Source: Salinispora arenicola (GTDB taxonomy: Bacteria > Actinomycetota > Actinomycetes > Mycobacteriales > Micromonosporaceae). Taken from it: DNA of 64,000 bases. Both the position numbers and the translations under genes were made by a program. The notes under the pieces are model-generated. The model saw only the letters and a program-made list of their open reading frames with translations. It was not told the origin of the DNA and ran no database searches. The stretch lies in NCBI RefSeq assembly GCF_006716065.1, contig NZ_VFOL01000001.1, forward strand, positions 4,340,001 through 4,404,000, written 5' to 3'. Of the stretch, positions 43,910 to 55,129 are shown in pieces; position 1 is the first letter of the stretch, and the number at the start of each line of letters is the position of its first letter.

Positions 43910-44482
43910 TCACAGCAGCGGTCGACCAACGACCGAGGCGACCAGCCGGGCGAACTCCTCGAGGCGGGCGATCTGCCCGGCCCCGCCGTCGTCGAGGGTC
44001 TTGCCGAACCGCAACGCGTCGTGCCGGGGAGAACCGACCCCGTCCTCACCCGACGGCGCCTCGTCCAGTGAACTCAGCAGCAGGTAGACGTCGATACTGT
44101 CCACCCGCACGGTGCCGTCGTCGGCGCGGGTGAGCCGCCGCCGACAACCCACCTCGGTGACCGAGGAGACCGGCACCACCCGCAACGAGGAGTTCATCGA
44201 GCCGGCCGGGCCGTCCCCAGGCGGAACGTCCTCGCCGTGCCAGAGAACCAGGCGACTGCCGTCACAGATGACGACCTCCTGCCAGACTCCGTTGACCTCG
44301 TTGACGAAGCGTTCCAGCGTGAAACCGAGCACGGATGCGCCCCGGAGCACGCCCCCGAGCGTCTCGAGGGCCACGTCCGGATCGCGCAGGTAGGCCCGAG
44401 CCGCCGACTCGAGGTCCCCGTACGGCGACCAGTCTGGAAACACCGCTGGCAAGTCGCCTCCGCCCACGCCCGGCCGTTTCAT
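43910..44482 (-). CDS. Conserved actinobacterial hypothetical protein
   Basis: A 190-residue soluble protein from the ATG at 44482, which has GGGAGG upstream. It contains a helical N-terminal part (YGDLESAARAYLRDPDVALE, TLGGVLRGASVLGFTLERFV) and a beta-rich middle (VWQEVVICDGSRLVLWHGED, VPVSSVTEVGCRRRLTRADD) resembling a PH-like or Bet v1-like fold, but I cannot name a family with confidence. No catalytic motif or signal peptide is visible. It follows trmI on the same strand by 72 bases and is usually beside it in actinomycetes. Function unknown. Confidence 0.8.
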   Translation of the reverse strand: MKRPGVGGGDLPAVFPDWSPYGDLESAARAYLRDPDVALETLGGVLRGASVLGFTLERFVNEVNGVWQEVVICDGSRLVLWHGEDVPPGDGPAGSMNSSLRVVPVSSVTEVGCRRRLTRADDGTVRVDSIDVYLLLSSLDEAPSGEDGVGSPRHDALRFGKTLDDGGAGQIARLEEFARLVASVVGRPLL

Positions 44483-44554
44483 CCCGCCTCCCCGCGCCAC
44501 CGGCCCGCGCCGGTCGGCCGCCGTCGCATCATTCCAAGCCGCCCCACCCGATCG

Positions 44555-46692
<2,138 letters not shown>

Positions 46693-46775
46693 CGGGACGA
46701 TGCTACGCGGGGACGGATCATGTCCCGCAGACGGCGAGGGGCACGCTGTCACCCCGGTGCCCTACCCTTCCGGGC

Positions 46776-47687
46776 ATGACAGCGGATCCGGTGACGACCC
46801 AGCAGCTCCCGCCCACGGCGGAGGTGCCTGCGACGCTACGGGCTTCGCTGTCCCCCTCGCGGGCGGCCGACTTCAAGACCTGCCCGTTGCTCTACCGGTT
46901 CCGCAGCATCGACCGGCTACCCGAGCAGCCCAGTGTGGAGCAGGCGCGGGGCACCCTGGTCCACGCCGTGCTGGAACGGCTGTTCGACCTGCCTCCCGCC
47001 GGGCGTACGCCGACCGCCGCCGGTGACCTGGTGGCTCCGCAGTGGGAACGGCTGGTTGCCGAGCAGCCGGAGCTGGCTGCTCTGTTCGCCGCCGACGCCG
47101 AGGCCCGCGCGGAGTTTCTGCGTTCGGCCACGGGGCTGCTACGCGGCTACTTCGCGGTGGAGGACCCACGCCGCCTGGAGCCGGCCGAGCGGGAGAGTCT
47201 CATCTCCGCGGTGGTCGACGAGGAGCTGCTGATCCGGGGCTACCTGGACCGGCTGGACGTGGCCCCGGACGGCGCGCTGCGAGTGGTCGACTACAAGACT
47301 GGCGGCGCACCTCGGGAGGCATTCGAGGCGCGGGCGCTGTTCCAGCTCAAGTTCTACGCGTTGGTGTTGTGGCGTACCCGCGGGGTGGTGCCACGCGTGC
47401 TCCGGCTGCTCTACCTGAAGGACGCGGAGGTCTGCGACTACGCTCCGGACGCTGACGAACTGGTGCGGTTCGAGCGCACAGTGGTGGCCCTGTGGCGGGC
47501 GATCGAGGCGGCCACCGCCGCCCAGGACTTTCGCCCGCGGCCAAGCCGGCTGTGTGACTGGTGCAGCCACCAGAGGCTGTGTCCGAGCTTCGGGGGCACG
47601 CCCCCGCCGTTCCCGGTCGGGTCGGCTCCGGCCGACCCACTGCCGGACGCGCGGTCCCGCCCGACACCCCCGGGCGCTGACGAGTGA
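46776..47687 (+). CDS. RecB-like PD-(D/E)XK exonuclease with Fe-S cysteines
   Basis: A 303-residue single-domain nuclease of the Cas4/RecB group. Motifs: SLSPSRAADFKTCPLLYRF with C36, GTLVHAVLERLF, RGYLDRLDV, and LRVVDYKTG carrying the D-x-K active-site pair. C260, C263 and C269 in CDWCSHQRLCPSF with C36 make the four-cysteine cluster seen in AddB and Cas4 type nucleases. Homologous to Rv2119, beside trmI. There are no CRISPR arrays nearby, so a DNA-repair role is more likely. It overlaps the next gene by four bases. Confidence 0.93.
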   Translation: MTADPVTTQQLPPTAEVPATLRASLSPSRAADFKTCPLLYRFRSIDRLPEQPSVEQARGTLVHAVLERLFDLPPAGRTPTAAGDLVAPQWERLVAEQPELAALFAADAEARAEFLRSATGLLRGYFAVEDPRRLEPAERESLISAVVDEELLIRGYLDRLDVAPDGALRVVDYKTGGAPREAFEARALFQLKFYALVLWRTRGVVPRVLRLLYLKDAEVCDYAPDADELVRFERTVVALWRAIEAATAAQDFRPRPSRLCDWCSHQRLCPSFGGTPPPFPVGSAPADPLPDARSRPTPPGADE

Positions 47688-48391
47688 CCGGACACGGCGT
47701 GGATCCCGACGGCGCCGACCCGTGGCGACGGCCGATCCGCATCCTGGTCGTCGACGGCCAGCCACTGTTACGCACCGGCTTACGTACGGTGCTCGGCACC
47801 GAGGCGGACCTCGACGTCGTCGCCGAGGCCAGCAACGGCACCGAGGCGGTGGAACTGACTCGCCGGCTGCTGCCCGACGTGGTGCTGATGGACGCACGGA
47901 CGCCACCCCGCGCCGGGGTGGTCGCGACCCGGGCGATCGTCGAGTCCGGGCTGCCGGTGCGGGTACTGATCCTCACCACCTCCGACTTCGACGCGTACGT
48001 GGTGGGTGCGCTACGGGCCGGGGCGCGTGGCTTTCTCGCCAAGGACGTGCCGTCCGCGGACCTGTCGGCCGCGATCCGCGCGGTGGCCGCCGGGGACGCG
48101 GTGGTGGCGCCCCGGATCCTCGATCGATTTCTCGACCACCTCGCCGAGTTGCTGCCCGACCCGGCGGCGGGCCCGACGCGGCTCCTCGACCCGCTGACCG
48201 GGCGGGAACGGGAGGTTCTGATCCAGGTCGCCCGTGGCCGGTCGAACGCGGAGATCGCCCAGGCGTTGTCGGTCAGCGAAACCACCGTGAAGACACACGT
48301 CGGTCACGTTCTGACCAAGCTGCGGCTACGCGACCGGGTGCAGGCGGTGGTGCTGGCGTACGAGTCGGGGCTGATCCGACCTCGGGGTTGA
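47684..48391 (+). CDS. LuxR-family (NarL-type) response regulator, atypical receiver
   Basis: A 235-residue two-domain regulator: receiver domain residues 17-135 and a LuxR HTH at the C-terminus (LTGREREVLIQVARGRSNAE, IAQALSVSETTVKTHVGHVL). The phosphoacceptor D70 (LMDARTP), T98/T99 and K120 are present, but the N-terminal metal pair usually DD reads D24-G25 in LVVDGQP. No histidine kinase gene is adjacent, so it is an orphan regulator. The GTG start overlaps the nuclease stop (GTGA), which fixes it and couples translation. Confidence 0.93.
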   Translation: MTGHGVDPDGADPWRRPIRILVVDGQPLLRTGLRTVLGTEADLDVVAEASNGTEAVELTRRLLPDVVLMDARTPPRAGVVATRAIVESGLPVRVLILTTSDFDAYVVGALRAGARGFLAKDVPSADLSAAIRAVAAGDAVVAPRILDRFLDHLAELLPDPAAGPTRLLDPLTGREREVLIQVARGRSNAEIAQALSVSETTVKTHVGHVLTKLRLRDRVQAVVLAYESGLIRPRG

Positions 48392-48426
48392 CCGCCCGGG
48401 TACGTGGGCCACGTGGTTGCCCCACG

Positions 48427-48519
48427 CACATAACGTGACCGACGACGGACCGCGGGGTTGCCGCACACACATAACGTGACCAACGACGGGCCGCGGGGTT
48501 GACCCTCACATAGCGTCAC
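48427..48519. repeat. Three tandem CACATAACGTGAC-type repeats in the spacer before the ABC exporter
   Basis: The motif CACATAACGTGAC occurs at 48427-48439 and 48468-48480 and as a variant (CACATAGCGTCAC) at 48507-48519, with spacings of 41 and 39 bases. The first two copies continue into nearly the same sequence (GACGACGGACCGCGGGGTTG against AACGACGGGCCGCGGGGTTG), so the unit is a ~40-base tandem repeat. The motif itself is a near inverted repeat (CAC-ATAAC-GTG). The whole 354-base spacer 48392-48745 contains no gene. Confidence 0.7.
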
Positions 48520-48745
48520 AGTGCAGGGTCGGACCGGTGGAGGAACGCCAGTGCGACCGGACGGTAACGCGACCGGGCGGGTAGTCAGGGGCAACCCTGA
48601 GTGGTGATCAGGGGCACCCGCAGCACAAAAATCCGCCACGGCTCCGCCCGAAGTCGGAGGGACGCGAGCCGGGAAACGCCGATGATGGGACTGCCGCGCC
48701 GGACCGAGGGGGCCGGGGCGGATCAGACGACGAGAAGGAGAAGAC

Positions 48746-49513
48746 GTGACCGCGACGGTAGGCCGTCAGGCGCAGGCCGCGGCCCGCGCGAGCGAGGTGT
48801 GGAAGGTGTACGGCAGCGGGGAGGCACAGGTAGTCGCGCTACGCGGGGTTACCTGCGAATTCGAACAAGGCCGGTTCACCGCGATCATGGGTCCGTCCGG
48901 GTCGGGCAAGTCGACTTTGATGCACTGCCTCGCCGGGCTGGACTCGGTGACCCGGGGCACGGTGTCGATCGGCGACACCACGGTCACCGGTCTGGGGGAC
49001 GCCGGTCTGACCAAGCTACGCCGCGAACAGGTCGGTTTCATCTTCCAACAGTTCAACCTGCTGCCGACGTTGACCGCGAAGGAGAACATCCTGCTGCCGC
49101 TGTCGATCGCCGGGCGGAAGCCGGACCCAGCCTGGTACGACATGGTAATCGACACTGTCGGCTTGCGGGAACGGCTGGATCACCGGCCGGCACAGCTGTC
49201 CGGTGGGCAACAACAGCGGGTGGCGTGCGCCCGGGCGCTGGTCAGTCGCCCACAGGTGATCTTCGCTGACGAGCCGACGGGCAACCTCGACTCACGGGCC
49301 GGTGCGGAGGTGCTGAAGTTCCTGCGCAACTCGGTGCGCGAGCACGGCCAGACCATTGTCATGGTCACCCACGACCCGACCGCCGCCGCGTACGCCGATC
49401 GGGTGGTCTTCCTCGCCGACGGGCAGATCGTCTCCGAGCTGATCGAGCCGACGGCGGAGACGGTGCTGGACACGATGAAGAAGCTCGACGCCCAGGTCGA
49501 GGTGGACGACTGA
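48746..49513 (+). CDS. ABC transporter ATP-binding protein (MacB/LolD type)
   Basis: A 255-residue ATPase: Walker A IMGPSGSGKSTLMHCLAGLD, Q-loop IFQQFNLLPTLTAKEN, signature AQLSGGQQQRVACARALVSR, Walker B VIFADEPTGNLDSRAG and switch histidine VMVTHDPTAAAYAD. The pattern is that of the MacB/LolD/FtsE group, driving mechanotransmission-type exporters or lipoprotein/antibiotic export. GTG start with GAAGGAGAAGAC. Its stop overlaps the permease ATG (TGATG). Confidence 0.96.
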   Translation: MTATVGRQAQAAARASEVWKVYGSGEAQVVALRGVTCEFEQGRFTAIMGPSGSGKSTLMHCLAGLDSVTRGTVSIGDTTVTGLGDAGLTKLRREQVGFIFQQFNLLPTLTAKENILLPLSIAGRKPDPAWYDMVIDTVGLRERLDHRPAQLSGGQQQRVACARALVSRPQVIFADEPTGNLDSRAGAEVLKFLRNSVREHGQTIVMVTHDPTAAAYADRVVFLADGQIVSELIEPTAETVLDTMKKLDAQVEVDD

Positions 49514-52062
49514 TGTTCCGGGCGACCCTCAAGAGCCTGCTGGCGCGCAAGCTCAGGCTGATCCTGTCCGGGTTGGCGGTGGTGCTCGGCGTCATGTTCG
49601 TCTCGGGCGCGTTCGTGCTCACCGACACCCTCGGCCGGTCCTTCGACGCGGCCTTCGCCGACGCGTACGAGGGGGTGGACGTCAACGTCGCCGCGAAGCC
49701 TAAGGTGGAGTTGAGCGACTTCGAGGGCGGGCAGGTGCTGGCACCGGTGCCGGCCGCGGCGGTGGAGCGGGTCCGAGCCGTCGATGGGGTGGCCGACGCC
49801 ACGGGCGTCGTGGCCGCCGACGGCGCCCGCCTGATCGGCAGCAACGGCAAGGTGGTCACCACCTTCGGACCGCCCCAACTCGGTGAGAACTGGGTGGGCG
49901 TGAGTGATCTCGTGCAGCTGCGCGAGGGCCGGGAACCGCAGGCGGACGACGAGATCGTCGTCAACGCCGCCCTGGCCAAGGCCGGTCGGGTCGCCGTCGG
50001 CGACCAGGTGGGCGTGCTCACGCTCGAGCCGAAGCAGGAGTTCACCATCGTCGGGGTCTTCGGCTACAGCGGAGACCGCGACTCCATCGGCGGGGTCAAC
50101 GAGATCATGTTCACCACCCCGGTGGCACAGCAGTTGATGCTCGGCCAGCGCGACGTCTTCACCAACATCACGGTCGCCGCCGCCGACGGCGTGTCGAACG
50201 ATCGGCTGCGCGACGACATCGCCGCCGTGCTCGGGGCCGACTTCGAGGTGAAGACCGGGGCACAACTCTCCGCCGACGCATCGGCGGGTCTGAAGGAGGG
50301 GCTGTCCTTCTTCAACCGAATCCTGCTCGGCTTCGCCGCGGTGGCGCTCCTGGTGGGCACGTTCCTGATCCTCAACACCTTTTCGATCATCGTGGCCCAA
50401 CGCACGCGGGAACTGGCGCTGATGCGCGCCGTCGGGGCGGGCCGCCGCCAGATCATCGGCTCGGTGGTACTGGAGGCGGTGGCGGTCGGCCTGCTCGCCT
50501 CCGTGCTCGGCCTCGGCGCCGGGGTCGGTGTCGGCGCGTTGTTGGCGTACGTGTTCGGCAGCATCACCGGTGGGCTGGACCTGGCGGGGATCGCGGTACC
50601 ACCGGCGGCGGTGATCGGGGCGTTCGGTGTCGGTCTGGTCATCACGGTGGTGGCGGCGCTGCTACCCGCGCTGCGGGCGGCACGGATTCCGCCGATCGCC
50701 GCGATGCAGGACGTCGCGACGCCGGACCGGCCGCTGACCAAGGTCACGGTTGCTGGCGCGGCGGTGACCTCGATCGGTGCCACCCTGTTGTTCCTGGGGC
50801 TCGGCGGGCACACCGGCGACGGCTCCCTGATGACGATCCTCGGCGGGGTGCTGTTCGCCTTCATCGGGGTGGCGCTGCTGACCCCACTGGTCAGCCGGCC
50901 GGTGGTCGGTCTGCTCGGCGGGCTCTTCTCCTGGTGGATGCCCGGCAAGCTGGGCCGGCTCAACTCCGGGCGCAACCCGCGCCGTACGGCGATCACGGCG
51001 GCGGCGCTGATGGTCGGTATCGCCCTGGTCACCGGTGTCACCGTCATCCTGGACTCGGCCAAGAGCAGCATCAGCGGCCTGGCCCAGGACAGGATCAAGG
51101 CCGAGTTGGTGATCGCCGGTGCGCAGACCGGCGCTCGGCCGCCGAGCTTCGACTCGGCGGTGCTGGCGGAGTCCGCGGCGATCCCCGGGGTGGCGCTGGT
51201 CGGTGGCGTCTACGGTGACCTGGCCCAGGTCGGCGATGAGCGCACCTGGGTAGGTGCCAACAGCGACGTGTCGACACTGGCGAAGATCTTCGGCGCGAAG
51301 GCCACTGCCGGGGACATCAGCCGACTCGGGCCGGACCAGATGCTGGTCAGCTCAGACGTGGCGGCCGCACGCGGACTATCCGTCGGCTCCACCGTGCCGG
51401 TGCAGTTGGCTCGCGCCGATGCGAAGACCTACACGGTCAGCGGCATCTACGAAAGCGACGAGTTCCTCGACCCGGTCACCCTGCCGGTGGAGGCGGCGCA
51501 GGGCTTCACCATCCCCCAGCCGATCACGGGCTTCATCCAGCTCACGCCCAGCACCCAGGCGGACGACGTACTGCCGCGGGTGGAGGCGCTCCTGGCGGAC
51601 AGCCCGGAAGTGTCCGTGGCCGACCGGGACGCGTTCATTCAGCAGCAGACCAGCCAGCTCGACGGCCTGCTCCAGATGATCCAGATCCTGCTGCTGTTGG
51701 CCATCGTGATCGCGGTGCTCGGCATCATCAACACACTCGCCCTGTCCGTGCTCGAACGCACCCGGGAACTGGGGTTGCTGCGGGCGGTCGGGCTGGGCCG
51801 CGGGCAGACCATGGGCATGATCACCGTAGAGGCCGTGGTGATCTCGGTGTTTGGCGCGCTGCTCGGCATCACCGTCGGCTCCGGCCTCGGTGCGGCCGTC
51901 GTCGAGGCGTTGCACGACGAGGGGATCACCGACCTGGTGTTGCCCTGGGCGGACATGGGGGTGATGGTCGGTCTCGGCGCGTTCGTCGGCGTCCTCGCCG
52001 CCGTGATCCCGGCGGTCCGTGCCGCCCGCATCGACGTCCTGGGCGCCATCGCCCACGACTGA
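49513..52062 (+). CDS. ABC transporter permease with two FtsX domains
   Basis: An 849-residue permease with the MacB-type layout twice: helix 1 (residues about 13-35), a large extracytoplasmic domain, FtsX helices near 270-400 (RELALMRAVGAGRRQIIGSV), a second start helix near 490-515, another external domain, and FtsX helices near 730-845 ending VPAVRAARIDVLGAIAHD. Such permeases form exporters for antimicrobial peptides, lipids or signals. Coupled to the ATPase and followed by a strong terminator, so a two-gene operon. Confidence 0.95.
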   Translation: MFRATLKSLLARKLRLILSGLAVVLGVMFVSGAFVLTDTLGRSFDAAFADAYEGVDVNVAAKPKVELSDFEGGQVLAPVPAAAVERVRAVDGVADATGVVAADGARLIGSNGKVVTTFGPPQLGENWVGVSDLVQLREGREPQADDEIVVNAALAKAGRVAVGDQVGVLTLEPKQEFTIVGVFGYSGDRDSIGGVNEIMFTTPVAQQLMLGQRDVFTNITVAAADGVSNDRLRDDIAAVLGADFEVKTGAQLSADASAGLKEGLSFFNRILLGFAAVALLVGTFLILNTFSIIVAQRTRELALMRAVGAGRRQIIGSVVLEAVAVGLLASVLGLGAGVGVGALLAYVFGSITGGLDLAGIAVPPAAVIGAFGVGLVITVVAALLPALRAARIPPIAAMQDVATPDRPLTKVTVAGAAVTSIGATLLFLGLGGHTGDGSLMTILGGVLFAFIGVALLTPLVSRPVVGLLGGLFSWWMPGKLGRLNSGRNPRRTAITAAALMVGIALVTGVTVILDSAKSSISGLAQDRIKAELVIAGAQTGARPPSFDSAVLAESAAIPGVALVGGVYGDLAQVGDERTWVGANSDVSTLAKIFGAKATAGDISRLGPDQMLVSSDVAAARGLSVGSTVPVQLARADAKTYTVSGIYESDEFLDPVTLPVEAAQGFTIPQPITGFIQLTPSTQADDVLPRVEALLADSPEVSVADRDAFIQQQTSQLDGLLQMIQILLLLAIVIAVLGIINTLALSVLERTRELGLLRAVGLGRGQTMGMITVEAVVISVFGALLGITVGSGLGAAVVEALHDEGITDLVLPWADMGVMVGLGAFVGVLAAVIPAVRAARIDVLGAIAHD

Positions 52063-52068
52063 GCCGTC

Positions 52069-52104
52069 GGTCAGGGCCTCCGGGTGCTCCCGGAGGCCCT
52101 GACC
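52069..52104. terminator. Bidirectional terminator downstream of the ABC exporter
   Basis: A perfect 16-bp stem (52069-52084 with 52089-52104) and a four-base TGCT loop, starting 7 bases after the permease stop, in the 93 bases before the convergent HAD gene. Confidence 0.9.
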
Positions 52105-52155
52105 GCACACCGGACCGTCGCGGCCGCCCGCCGTCGACGGCCGAGAACGGGCGGC

Positions 52156-52827
52156 TCAGGCTGGCGGTTTGCCGAGCAGCGCCGCGAGTAGCTCCAGGTC
52201 CGCCGCGGTCAGGCTGGCCAACTGGTGCACGCCGGCGGATGGCTCCACCGAAACCTCCGTCGGCACCGCGAGGACCGCCGCGCCGGCGGCCAGGGCGCTT
52301 GCCACCCCGGTCGGGGAGTCCTCGATCGCCACACACCGGCCGATCGGCACACCGAGCAGCCGGGCAGCGGTCAGGTAGGGCGTCGGATGCGGCTTGGCCG
52401 CCTCCACCTCGTCCCCGCACACCACCGCATCGAAGCTGTCCCGGCCCAGGGTGTCGAGTGCCACCTCCACCAGCGCCCGTCCGCTGGAGGTGACCAGGGC
52501 CGTCGGGATACCCGCGGCCCGGACGGCCTGCAGTAGGGCCAGTGCGCCGGGCCGCCACCGCAGCCCGCTGCGGAACAGCTCCAGAATCCGCGTGTTGATC
52601 CACGCGGCGCTGGCGTGCGGGTCGCGTTCCGGCTGGCCCAGGTCGTCATGCAGGATCCGCATCGAGACCGCCATGCTCGTGCCGACTATCGCCCGACGGG
52701 CGGGCTCCGAGAGTGCGCCCCCATAGGCGACTGCCAGCTCGTGCAGCGCGACCTCCCACAACTTCTCGCTGTCCACCAGGGTGCCGTCCATGTCGAAGAG
52801 CACGGCGGCAGGATGTTGGGCGCTCAG
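52156..52827 (-). CDS. HAD-superfamily phosphatase (beta-phosphoglucomutase-like), probable CTG start
   Basis: A 215-residue core with HAD motif I in VLFDMDGTLVDSEKLWEVAL, motif II TALVTSSGRALVEVALDTLG, motif III AAKPHPTPYL and motif IV RCVAIEDSPTGVASALAAGA, the beta-PGM/DhaK-like subgroup. A GTG at 52803 could begin it but would remove the residues before the first strand and has no ribosome site. An in-frame CTG at 52825-52827 has GAGGAGG exactly 6 bases upstream and gives eight more residues of the expected N-terminus, so I take CTG as the start. Confidence 0.85.
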   Translation of the reverse strand: MSAQHPAAVLFDMDGTLVDSEKLWEVALHELAVAYGGALSEPARRAIVGTSMAVSMRILHDDLGQPERDPHASAAWINTRILELFRSGLRWRPGALALLQAVRAAGIPTALVTSSGRALVEVALDTLGRDSFDAVVCGDEVEAAKPHPTPYLTAARLLGVPIGRCVAIEDSPTGVASALAAGAAVLAVPTEVSVEPSAGVHQLASLTAADLELLAALLGKPPA

Positions 52828-52925
52828 CGTGGGCCTCCTCCGGATCGTCCTGCGAGCGGCCGAGCGCCGCAGCAGATCGTTAATGCGTACATGACGGTTC
52901 TCGCTTCCTGCCAGGCAGCCCTGCC

Positions 52926-54391
52926 GTGACCGCCGAGAACCACAACGGGGAGCTACCTCGGACGGGGTCGGGTCGTCCGGTGCCGCGGGGACCGGTGGTG
53001 GTCGTAGGTGTGCTGGTGGCCTTCATCATCGGGCTCAACATCGCCCTGTTGGTGATCGTCTTGCCGACGATCCGGAGTACGCTCGGACTGGATTCGAGTA
53101 GTCAGCAATGGCTGATCTCCGCGTTCTACCTCGCGTTCGGCCTGGTGTTGGTGCCGGCCGGTCGATTCGGTGATGTACGCGGCCGGCGCGCCATCTTCGT
53201 GACCGGTGTGACGGCGTTCGTGGTGGCGAGCGGGGTCGCGGCCTTCGCCTCACACGGGGCGTGGCTGATCGGCGCCCGGCTGGTGCAGGGTGTTGGCGTC
53301 GGGCTGGCGTTCGCGCAGGTCTTCGGAACGATACAGCGGCTGTATTCCGCCCGGGAGCGGGGACTTCCGTTCGGAGCGGTCATCGCGGGCGTCAGCGTCG
53401 CCCGCGTGTCCGGTCCGGTGCTCGGCGGTGGACTGGTCGCCCTCGGCGGTGCCGAGTGGGGCTGGCGGTGGTCCTTTCTGGTCAATGTGCCGGTGGGAAT
53501 CGTCGTCGCGTTCCTCGGCTGGCGGTTGTTCCCGGTCGCGGAGCGAGTCGCGCGGCCGAGGATGGACGTGACGGGGGCCGTCCTGTTGATGGTCGGGCTG
53601 GGCTTGGTGTGGCTGACGCAGGGCGAGCAGTGGCCGGGGTGGGTTCGCTGGACACTCCTACCCGCGGGGTTGGTGCTGCTGGTCGGATCCGTGTTCTGGG
53701 AATACCGGTACACCCGTCGGGGTGAGCCGATGTTCACCATAAGATTGTTCCGGTTTCGGTCGTTCGCGGCGGGGATGGTCATCGCCACGTTCTACACCGC
53801 CGGCTACGACGGCATTTACTACCTGATGTCGGAATACCTCCAACAGGGCTCGGGCATAACGAACTGGTGACCGGCATCGCGCTCACCCCGCTGGCGCTGG
53901 GAGTAGCCGTCAGCTCGGTGATCGGTGGCGCCAAGGCGGGGCAGATGGGCAGCCGGCTGGTTGTCTCGGGGCTGGTCCTCGTGGCGGTCGGGCTGACCGC
54001 GCTGCTGGTCGCCGACCTCTTCCTTCCCGGCCCGGACTCCCCACACGCGGCCACGCTGCCGCTACTGCTGGCCGGTTTGGGTGGCGGACTGGTCACCTCA
54101 GGGGTGGGCGGCGGCCTGGTGAACGCGCCGAACCTGACAGTGGCCCTGTCCCCCGTGCCACAGACCGAGGGCGGAAGTGCTGGCGGGATGCTCGAGACCG
54201 GGCAGGCGTTCGGTGGCGGTCTGGGAGTTGGTGTCGTCGGCACGGTCATCTTCGCGAGTCTCGACCAGACGGACAACTGGTTGACCGCCTTCCGGCTACC
54301 CGTTCTGGTCATCGTCGGACTCTTCGTCGTCGCGCTGGCAGCCGCCCTGATCAGCCTGTTCTTCCCGGACCGGGCCAGGCCACGGTCATGA
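52926..54391 (+). pseudogene. DHA2-type MFS drug exporter interrupted by a one-base frameshift
   Basis: The 5' part (52926-53870) encodes the first nine or so helices, with QQWLISAFYLAFGLVLVPAG and RFGDVRGRRAIFVTGV typical of DHA2 exporters, and ends in a stop just after YLQQGSGITNW. The 3' part (to 54391) starts in another frame with VTGIALTPLALGVAVSSVIG, the natural continuation. Inserting one base at the GGG run 53846-53848 would give YLQQGLGHNELVTGIALTPL, an uninterrupted protein of about 488 residues. So a one-base deletion (or sequencing error) split one gene. The convergent AraC-type gene may once have regulated it. Confidence 0.85.
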
Positions 54392-54871
54392 CCGAACGGC
54401 TGCCCGCGGTTCCCGGCCCCGGACTGGTCGGGTCACCTGCTTCGACACGCACGACGGTATTCCCGCCGTCGCCGGCGATGCCATCCGCCGGTACGTGCTC
54501 GGTGGCACACCCACCAGTTCCGTGAACCGGCTACTGAACGTTCCCAGCGACGAGGATCCGATCGCGAAGCAGACCTCCGTGACGGTCATGTCGCCGCGGC
54601 GCAGCAACGCCATCGCCCGCTCCACCCGCCGGGTCATCAGGTACGCGTACGGCGACTCGCCGTAGGCAAGGCGGAACTCACGGCTCAGATGCCCGGCAGA
54701 CATGTTCACCCCGCGCGCCAGCGCCGGTACGTCCAGTGGCTGCGCATACTCCCGGTCGATGCGGTCGCGCACCCGCCGCAGCCGCGCGAGGTGGCGCAGG
54801 CGGAAGCTGTCGCTGCTCGCCCCGGGAACCGGCTGCTGCGGAGGCACGCAGCTATTCTGCAGAGACGCCAC
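54386..54871 (-). CDS. AraC-family regulator (HTH domain only)
   Basis: About 161 residues consisting mainly of the AraC double HTH: VRDRIDREYAQPLDVPALAR, MSAGHLSREFRLAYGESPYA, YLMTRRVERAMALLRRGDMT, and VCFAIGSSSLGTFSSRFTEL, VGVPPSTYRR. No ligand domain. The GTG at 54871 is a cautious start; longer frames are open but low-complexity. The stop overlaps the end of the exporter gene by 6 bases. Confidence 0.88.
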   Translation of the reverse strand: MASLQNSCVPPQQPVPGASSDSFRLRHLARLRRVRDRIDREYAQPLDVPALARGVNMSAGHLSREFRLAYGESPYAYLMTRRVERAMALLRRGDMTVTEVCFAIGSSSLGTFSSRFTELVGVPPSTYRRMASPATAGIPSCVSKQVTRPVRGREPRAAVRS

Positions 54872-55129
54872 TGCCCCGTCCACCCGTTCGCCACCGACCC
54901 GCCGGGCTGAGCGTCCGCGCGACGCACGTACCGCGCGAAGCTCCTCGGGTGAGCTGCACCTTCGAGTGACCCTCCGGGTCGGGGTGACCGGGCCGGTTTC
55001 CCGACGCCTGCCGGGGGCGTGCACACGATCGAAGGGCTCAACCGCCACCGGTAGCCGTCGTCCGTCGAGTGCCGACGGTGGATATGCTGGGTACCCGCGC
55101 CGCTGCGCCCGCACGGGAGGAGTTCCGTA

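Noticed and set aside
48427..48519. CRISPR array
   Set aside because: Only three copies, the repeat continues across the supposed spacers, and no cas genes are near (the RecB-like nuclease is a housekeeping relative).
53840..53875. Programmed -1 frameshift in the DHA2 exporter
   Set aside because: There is no classical slippery heptamer or downstream pseudoknot that I can see; a simple deletion or sequence error explains it better.
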